This document shows, one piece after another, positions 1 through 4,501 of a DNA stretch of 10,896 nucleotides (the stretch's first letter is position 1; each line of letters begins with the position of its first letter). Below the pieces are notes generated by a model. The model had not been told where the DNA came from. It worked only from the letters and a program-made list of their open reading frames with translations, and did no database searches. This DNA comes from Mollicutes bacterium (lineage in GTDB: Bacteria > Bacillota_I > Bacilli_A > RF39 > UBA660): the NCBI GenBank assembly GCA_003566505.1, contig PXDA01000043.1:1-10896 (forward strand). The letters are read 5' to 3'. The position numbers and the translations under genes were made by a program.

Positions 1-452
1 ATATTTTGATTAGTTGCATTAGCGGGAAAAACAGTTGCACTTAAATCAACTGTGCCATCAACATAAATTGTTTGATTATTTTGGTCAATATCCACCCCTG
101 TTACAAAACGATATAACACACCTCCTTCATAGGCAGCCGTTATATTAAACTGTGGTGGTGGTGTAACTGCTTTACCACCATCAGCGGCATCAACCCACTG
201 ACCTAAATGGTTTTTAAAATAAATAACCATATCATCAATAGTTGGATCACCTGGAATAGTTGTTGCCGCTAACATCACCCTTCTAGGCGTCAGTGCTGTA
301 TCAGCGGGAATCTGATGTTCACCAATCACATAAGTTAAGTTAGCAATATCATTGGGATTATTACTAACTACTGGCGCAGCCTCTACCTGAACGGTAAAAA
401 ATGCGACTAACAAGAATAAGAATATAATGGTTTTACTAAATATTTTTTTCAT
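1..452 (-). CDS. Secreted Big2-domain surface protein, N-terminal part (runs off the window)
   Basis: The frame is open from the ATG at 452 to the window edge (150 codons). Residues 1-26 form a clear Sec signal peptide: MKKIFSK, then a hydrophobic stretch (TIIFLFLLVAFFTV), then a likely cleavage near QVEA/A. The mature part begins APVVSNNP. Around residues 118-150 the pattern GVDIDQNNQTIYVDGTVDLS followed by ATVFPANATNQN matches the start of a bacterial Ig-like group 2 (Big2) domain, a fold common in exported adhesin-like proteins. The stretch before it (residues 27-115) I do not recognise. There are two tandem ATGs (455 and 452). The second lies 5 nt from the AGGAGG and is the better start, while the first would be only 2 nt away. 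It follows a membrane-anchored protein in the same unit. The exported nature is well supported; the function and the C-terminal anchoring are unknown because the gene is cut. Confidence 0.8.
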   Translation of the reverse strand, partial: MKKIFSKTIIFLFLLVAFFTVQVEAAPVVSNNPNDIANLTYVIGEHQIPADTALTPRRVMLAATTIPGDPTIDDMVIYFKNHLGQWVDAADGGKAVTPPPQFNITAAYEGGVLYRFVTGVDIDQNNQTIYVDGTVDLSATVFPANATNQN

Positions 453-457
453 CATAA

Positions 458-463
458 CCTCCT
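458..463 (-). promoter_or_regulatory. Ribosome-binding site overlapping the upstream stop codon
   Basis: On the minus strand the sequence reads TAGGAGGTTATGATG. The TAG stop of the upstream surface-protein gene (464-462) shares bases with a perfect AGGAGG for the Big2 gene. Ribosomes finishing the first gene would uncover and reuse this site, so the two proteins are probably made in a coupled ratio. Confidence 0.8.
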
Positions 464-1517
464 AATTTATTTCCACAATGGTGCCATTTGCTAATCTCGC
501 TTTTTTAATTAATGGGACTAAAGTATCGTTAACTGTTATTTCTCCTATGTCAGTCTTTATTCCTAATGTATTACCACTAGCATCTTGCACTTCTGTCGCA
601 TTTACTTGTGTCCCATTTCGAAACACTCTAACAATAACTGCTGGTGACCCCACTTGATTTTCCGTTTGAATGGTATATGTTTCTGTCGGTGTTGGATCTG
701 GTGTTGGACTTGGTGTTGGACTTGGCGTTGGACTTGGTGTTGTAGTTGTTTTTTCTTTATATATCGCCCTTAAAGTTATATCTTTTGTAACTAGTTCTTC
801 AAAATCAAAAGTTTCACCATTTAATTGCCACTCAACAAAATCATATCCTTCTTTAGTTGGGTCTTCAGGCTTTTCAATTGCCGTACCCTTTTTTATTACC
901 AATGATTCTATCTCGGTACCACCATCAGTATTAAAAGTTACCGTGACTTTATAATGATCAATTATTTCCGTAATAATTGTTTCACCCATTTTTACCAATT
1001 CGGTTTCAGTTTTTAATTCCAACAAAGCACTTTTAATAGATCTTAACTCCAAAATAGTTAATTTATCTACTGGTGATGCAACCACTATTTTTTTAATATC
1101 ATTACTTTCATCCTCTGATTCTAAAATAGTATAATACCTAATTTCAATTTCACCAATTTCATTATTGCCCACAAATAAAATACGGACACCTAAATCATCT
1201 TCCCGTTCAGAAATAATTTTATCAATTTTACTATTTTCAATTTTAATTGATTCTTTGCCACCACCTTGAACAATTAAAGTTGTAATGGTCATATTAGTTA
1301 AAGTAACCTCACCATCACCAACACTAGCAGCAATAATCACTTCATCATATGATTCATCACTCAAAGTAACGCCACTTTCTTCAATGGTAATCGTTGTTGG
1401 CTCATCAGGGATTGTCGGTTCTTCTTCTTCCTCTCTCATAAACAAAAATAACAATAATACGCCTACTAATATTACTGCTACAGTACCAATAATTATCATC
1501 AATTTTCTTTTTTCCAT
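462..1517 (-). CDS. Membrane-anchored extracellular protein with a Listeria-Bacteroides (Flg_new/InlB B-type) repeat
   Basis: Predicted 351 residues. A short basic N-terminus (MEKRKL) leads into one transmembrane helix (about 7-27), followed by Arg and a run of five Glu, so the rest should lie outside the cell. Residues 45-185 are rich in short beta strands with Asn/Ser/Gly turns, reminiscent of a parallel beta-helix, but I cannot assign a family. Residues 190-255 match the Listeria-Bacteroides repeat fold: VTFNTDGG, a KP..PTKEGYDFVEW core, then the ending TLRAIYKE. A Thr-Pro-Ser-Pro linker follows (254-277), then a C-terminal domain of about 70 residues that I do not recognise. An in-frame start at 1571 would add 18 residues, but a -35/-10 pair puts the transcript start near 1574, leaving almost no leader. 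The ATG at 1517 has AAAGG 3 nt upstream and directly precedes the TM helix, so I chose it. A surface display or adhesion role is inferred. Confidence 0.75.
   Translation of the reverse strand: MEKRKLMIIIGTVAVILVGVLLLFLFMREEEEEPTIPDEPTTITIEESGVTLSDESYDEVIIAASVGDGEVTLTNMTITTLIVQGGGKESIKIENSKIDKIISEREDDLGVRILFVGNNEIGEIEIRYYTILESEDESNDIKKIVVASPVDKLTILELRSIKSALLELKTETELVKMGETIITEIIDHYKVTVTFNTDGGTEIESLVIKKGTAIEKPEDPTKEGYDFVEWQLNGETFDFEELVTKDITLRAIYKEKTTTTPSPTPSPTPSPTPDPTPTETYTIQTENQVGSPAVIVRVFRNGTQVNATEVQDASGNTLGIKTDIGEITVNDTLVPLIKKARLANGTIVEIN
688..747 (-). repeat. 12-bp tandem repeat encoding a Thr-Pro-Ser-Pro linker
   Basis: Five head-to-tail 12-bp units read ggtgttggactt on the plus strand. 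The middle three (700-735) are nearly identical, and the edge units (688-699, 736-747) are degenerate. On the coding strand they specify repeated S/D-P-T-P between the Listeria-Bacteroides repeat and the C-terminal domain. Because 12 is a multiple of 3, copy-number change by slippage would lengthen or shorten the linker without breaking the frame. Confidence 0.85.
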
Positions 1518-1547
1518 ATACCTTTTCTCACTTTCTTCTATAATTGC

Positions 1548-1567
1548 TGGGTTCCCGAAGGCCCCCA
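1548..1567 (-). other. Possible 5'-leader hairpin with a UUCG tetraloop
   Basis: On the minus strand this stretch can fold as U-A plus three G-C pairs, a GG/AA internal loop, then two C-G pairs closing a c(UUCG)g tetraloop, an unusually stable loop type. It starts about 7 nt after the predicted transcription start and ends about 30 nt before the chosen ATG at 1517. It could protect the 5' end of the surface-protein mRNA, or be incidental. Confidence 0.4.
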
Positions 1568-1580
1568 TCATACCGCTTCC

Positions 1581-1609
1581 AGTTTAGCACATTATTAATG
1601 CCTTGACAA
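1581..1609 (-). promoter_or_regulatory. Promoter of the surface-protein unit
   Basis: On the minus strand TTGTCA (1609-1604, 5 of 6 to consensus) is followed after exactly 17 bp by TAAACT (1586-1581, 4 of 6). The predicted start near 1574 supports the ATG at 1517 over the one at 1571. It faces away from the murT-like promoter. Confidence 0.6.
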
Positions 1610-1641
1610 GTTTTTTTAGCCTTCATTAACAAAATATTCTA

Positions 1642-1650
1642 TGTTATAAT
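1642..1650 (+). promoter_or_regulatory. Extended -10 promoter of the murT/gatD-like pair
   Basis: TGTTATAAT is a perfect extended -10 element (TGN followed by TATAAT). The -35 position 17 bp upstream (1622-1627, ttcatt) is weak, which is usual for extended -10 promoters. It gives a leader of roughly 17 nt before the ATG at 1674. Confidence 0.7.
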
Positions 1651-1673
1651 CGAATTATGTTTTGAGGTGCATT

Positions 1674-2999
1674 ATGAAAAAAATATTGATTTTAATTCTT
1701 ACTAAAATTTTAGCCTTCCTTTTTTTCAAACTTAAAAAAAGCAGCGATTTACCAGGAATTATCGCCCTTAAACTTGATCCTAATATTATTAGCTATTTTC
1801 GCATGCCACAAAACACCATTTTTGTTAGTGGTACAAACATAAAATCAGCGGTTGCAAATAACATTTCACAAATTTATCAGAACGAGGCCTATAACGTTGG
1901 TGAAAATGCTTATAGTTCTAATCATTCCCTCGGCATTCTAACTTGCTTAATTAAAAACAGTAACATACTAGGAAAAATTAAACCATCTATTTTAATTTTA
2001 AAAGTTGATGCGCTAGCGCTAGAAGATACCTTAACAAAACTAACACCAAATTATTTAATTGTTACCAATCTCTCGCGAGAACAATCAATGATTACCGGCC
2101 ATTTTGAAGAAACTTTTAGTAAAATTAAAAACAATTTAAAAGAAACAACCCATCTTATTTTAAATGCTGACGATCCTTTGGTTTCTCGTCTTAGTTTGCA
2201 TCATAAAGGCGATGTAACCTATTTTGGAATTGAAAATAACTTTGATAATAAAAATATTAGCTTAAACTATGATGACAATCTCGATTTTCTCTACTGTCCT
2301 ATTTGCGATACAAAATTAATATATGAAAAAAGATTTTATAATAATATTGGTCACTATTACTGTGTAAAAAACCATTACACAAGACCAAAACCAAAATATC
2401 CCGTTTCAATTGTTAATGAAGAAATGTTTTATATTAACAATCACACTATTCATATTGATGAACCATTTTTATATCATGTTTATAATTTAGCCGTTACTTA
2501 TACCCTTTTAAAAACCCAAGCAATCCTTTCTGATGATAAAATTAACCATCAAATAGACCAACTAAAAGAAATTACCGTCGCAAAATATCAATATCAAAAC
2601 AAAAAACTATTTTTTCCACCAACAAAAACAACTAACCCGGTTTCCTACTATCATATTTTAGAATATATTAGCAAACAAAACGAGCCCATAACACTTGTAA
2701 TAGGATATCAAAAACTAAGTAATGAATATATTGAAAATGATGTTTCATGGCTTTGGGATGTTAAATTTGAATTAATTAATAATAATGATATTAAAAATAT
2801 TATTTGCCTCGAGAAATATGCTTACGATATTGCCGTGCGTCTTAAATATGCCAACTTTAACACCGATCGTATCACGATTGTCAAAAACCCTAACCAACTA
2901 ATGAAAAATTTTGACGAATATACTAGCAACAATGTTTACTTTTTAACATGTGACAGTTTAACACAAAAATTTAAAAAAGAAGGAAAAGTGATAGCATGA
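1674..2999 (+). CDS. murT: MurT-like Mur ligase family protein with eroded catalytic motifs
   Basis: Predicted 441 residues, close to the length of known MurT. With GatD, MurT forms the lipid II isoglutaminyl synthase: MurT activates the D-Glu of lipid II with ATP, and GatD supplies ammonia from glutamine. Family marks seen: LPGIIALKLDP (26-36), NADDP (164-168), zinc-ribbon Cys208/Cys211/Cys230, IGHYYC, NPVSYY (321-326) and DVSWLWDVKFE (356-366). D356 matches the region that gives the third triad residue to the glutaminase in S. aureus (family knowledge). Several key motifs are altered. The P-loop GTNGKTT reads GTNIKSA (53-59), the usual E-x-DE reads KVDA (110-113), FRDQxDR reads SREQSMI (134-140), the NGRM segment has AK, and the fourth zinc Cys is Lys232. 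The start ATG at 1674 has GAGG 6 nt upstream; a TTG 12 nt earlier lies inside that site. The 3' end overlaps the next gene by ATGA. MurT kinship is secure, but normal enzyme activity is doubtful. Confidence 0.85.
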   Translation: MKKILILILTKILAFLFFKLKKSSDLPGIIALKLDPNIISYFRMPQNTIFVSGTNIKSAVANNISQIYQNEAYNVGENAYSSNHSLGILTCLIKNSNILGKIKPSILILKVDALALEDTLTKLTPNYLIVTNLSREQSMITGHFEETFSKIKNNLKETTHLILNADDPLVSRLSLHHKGDVTYFGIENNFDNKNISLNYDDNLDFLYCPICDTKLIYEKRFYNNIGHYYCVKNHYTRPKPKYPVSIVNEEMFYINNHTIHIDEPFLYHVYNLAVTYTLLKTQAILSDDKINHQIDQLKEITVAKYQYQNKKLFFPPTKTTNPVSYYHILEYISKQNEPITLVIGYQKLSNEYIENDVSWLWDVKFELINNNDIKNIICLEKYAYDIAVRLKYANFNTDRITIVKNPNQLMKNFDEYTSNNVYFLTCDSLTQKFKKEGKVIA

Positions 3000-3661
3000 C
3001 CATCAGAATTGCTTATTTATATTATGATTTATTAAATCTAAACGGTGAAAATGGCAATATAAAAATCTTAAAACAGCAACTAGAAAAACAAAATATTACC
3101 GTACAATTAGATTTGCTAACAACTACCGATGAAATTAATGCAACAAAGTATGATCTCTTTTATTTAGGTGGCGGTACCGAAAACCATTTGCGCATCGCTT
3201 TAAATCATTTGCGTCAATACCAAAAGGCTATTTATCAAGCAATAGAAGACCATAAATTTTTCTTAGTAACTGGTAACGCACTAGAGTTGTTCGGTAAAAG
3301 TGGCATTAACTTCTTTCAATTTGAAGAAACAGAAGCTGATGGTGGCTTTCATGAAGTAACCTTAGAAACAGACTTTATTGGTAAAGAAATTGTTGGTTTA
3401 TTGAATCAAAAAAAAGATATTGTCGCAACCAAACATCCTTTTTTTAAAAATTCCCAACAAGGTGTCCATTATATTAATTTTTTTGCACCCAAAACTTTTG
3501 GACCAATTTTTGCCAAAAATCCTTTATTTTTAGAATATTTTATTAAACAATTAATTTTATTTAAAGAACCTTTGTTTACTTTTAAACCGCTAGAATTTGA
3601 ATTTGAAGAAATGGCTTATTATAATTATCAAAAATTAATGCGTAAAAATTTAATTAAATAA
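2996..3661 (+). CDS. gatD: GatD-like class I amidotransferase homologue without catalytic Cys or His
   Basis: Predicted 221 residues (working GatD is about 240). It starts inside the last codons of the murT-like gene (ATGA overlap), so the pair is translationally coupled as in Firmicutes murT-gatD. The fold is recognisable by an N-terminal LNLNGENGNI segment (13-22), YDLFYLGGG (52-60), AIEDHKFFLV (82-91), ELFGK (97-101) and GPIFAKNP (169-176). These align with S. aureus GatD segments recalled from memory: DIGNI, DIFFIGGG, EAIEDG, FLGK and HGPILPKN. The nucleophile motif TICGGYQ reads VTGNALE, so the catalytic Cys position is Gly93, and there is no cysteine anywhere in the protein. The catalytic His in LHGP is Phe168, and SDREQ after the GGG reads TENHL. 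Glutaminase activity therefore looks impossible by the known mechanism. It may be a structural or regulatory partner of the MurT-like protein. Homology is confident; the real role is unknown. Confidence 0.8.
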   Translation: MTIRIAYLYYDLLNLNGENGNIKILKQQLEKQNITVQLDLLTTTDEINATKYDLFYLGGGTENHLRIALNHLRQYQKAIYQAIEDHKFFLVTGNALELFGKSGINFFQFEETEADGGFHEVTLETDFIGKEIVGLLNQKKDIVATKHPFFKNSQQGVHYINFFAPKTFGPIFAKNPLFLEYFIKQLILFKEPLFTFKPLEFEFEEMAYYNYQKLMRKNLIK

Positions 3662-3672
3662 TTTTTATAAAA

Positions 3673-3695
3673 AAAACTCGGTTTAACCGAGTTTT
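3673..3695. terminator. Bidirectional intrinsic terminator
   Basis: A perfect 9-bp stem (AAAACTCGG / CCGAGTTTT) closes a TTTAA loop, with an A-run before and T-run after, so it works in both directions. It ends the gatD-like gene (stop at 3659-3661) on the plus strand. On the minus strand it contains the stop codon of the 256-residue gene (3685-3683), so the two converging units share one terminator. Confidence 0.85.
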
Positions 3696-4453
3696 ACTGT
3701 TTCTACTTTTTGCAAAGGAACATTTTGTTTTACCTTTTGAAAATGTTCTTCAACGGAAGCTAAATCGGGATATTCACAACCCGTTTCACTCATAAATTTT
3801 GCATCACTGCAAAGATTTAACTGAAAATTAGCTAACTTTTGCTCATCTAAATCATCTCTTTTACCAAAAGCATCAATAATTGCTTTTTGAATTTGTGCAT
3901 AATTACTCTTTTGCGCTTTTTTACGATACTGGTAATTATAATCCATTAAAGCTATAATATTTTGCAAATCACTGCTTTCTCCTGTTGAGAAAGCATTTTC
4001 ATTATTAATAACAAAATCAATCATCCGTGATAGGCCATAGCAATATGATAATAAATTAAAAACATTTTCTTCTTCACTTAAAGAAAAATCTTCTAAAGTG
4101 TGATTACTATTATTTACCAATAAAGAAGCCAATCCTTTTTTTAATGCCGGCGATTGGTTTTTCATACTATTGGCGATAATTTCTACTAATAAAAAATGAC
4201 GATAATCAACATCTTGCTCTTTGCCAAGGGTTGCAATAATTTCTTCTTCTTTTTCTTCAATAACTAAAGGTTCTGGTTGAACATAACCACTTTCTCTTTT
4301 AACCTGAAAATTTTCCAGTTTTGTCATTTTTGTGGTTAAAGCATTCTTTAAATCAGTCAATGTTTCATCTTGTTCTAAATAATCAATTACATTACTTAAC
4401 AAACCTTTAATTTCTTGTGTTAATTGCGAGTTTTTAACTTCTTTATTATTCAT
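3683..4453 (-). CDS. Hypothetical acidic cytoplasmic protein downstream of dnaE
   Basis: Predicted 256 residues; I do not recognise a family. It has no signal peptide, transmembrane segment or obvious metal motif. It looks largely helical, with a Glu-rich stretch (VIEEKEEEII, about 64-73), a Lys/Gln-rich region (YQYRKKAQKSNYAQIQKAII) and only three cysteines. The N-terminal third (ETLTDLKNALTTKMTKLENF) could form a short coiled coil. The start is well set: GGAGG sits 7 nt before the ATG. The gene begins 48 nt after the dnaE stop, has its own extended -10 promoter in that gap, and could also be reached by read-through from dnaE. Its stop codon lies inside the shared terminator stem. The intact frame, good ribosome site and promoter make it a real gene. 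Any link to replication rests on position only. Confidence 0.8.
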   Translation of the reverse strand: MNNKEVKNSQLTQEIKGLLSNVIDYLEQDETLTDLKNALTTKMTKLENFQVKRESGYVQPEPLVIEEKEEEIIATLGKEQDVDYRHFLLVEIIANSMKNQSPALKKGLASLLVNNSNHTLEDFSLSEEENVFNLLSYCYGLSRMIDFVINNENAFSTGESSDLQNIIALMDYNYQYRKKAQKSNYAQIQKAIIDAFGKRDDLDEQKLANFQLNLCSDAKFMSETGCEYPDLASVEEHFQKVKQNVPLQKVETVKLG

Positions 4454-4476
4454 AACACAACCTCCACATGTTGTTT

Positions 4477-4485
4477 ATTATAACA
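4477..4485 (-). promoter_or_regulatory. Extended -10 promoter of the 256-residue hypothetical gene
   Basis: On the minus strand it reads TGTTATAAT, a perfect TGN plus TATAAT, located between the dnaE stop and the GGAGG of the next gene. No good -35 is seen at the expected position, which falls on the last dnaE codons. Confidence 0.65.
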
Positions 4486-4501
4486 CAATAAAACCAAAAA
4501 A

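Noticed and set aside
670..954. Plus-strand open frame of 94 codons rich in Val and Gly
   Set aside because: It is antisense to the surface-protein gene. Its low-complexity Gly-Val start is simply the 12-bp repeat read backwards, and it has no ribosome site.
1285..1587. Plus-strand open frame of 100 codons
   Set aside because: It is the reverse reading of the TM helix and beta-rich region of the minus-strand gene, with no Shine-Dalgarno site.
1603..1608. Perfect TTGACA on the plus strand upstream of the murT-like gene
   Set aside because: It is 36 bp from the TATAAT at 1645, too far to act as its -35. The complementary strand gives a correctly spaced -35 for the opposite gene instead.
1595..1629. 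Inverted repeat TTAATG ... CATTAA between the divergent surface-protein and murT-like promoters
   Set aside because: The arms are only 6 AT-rich bases with 23 bases between them, which is expected by chance in this composition.
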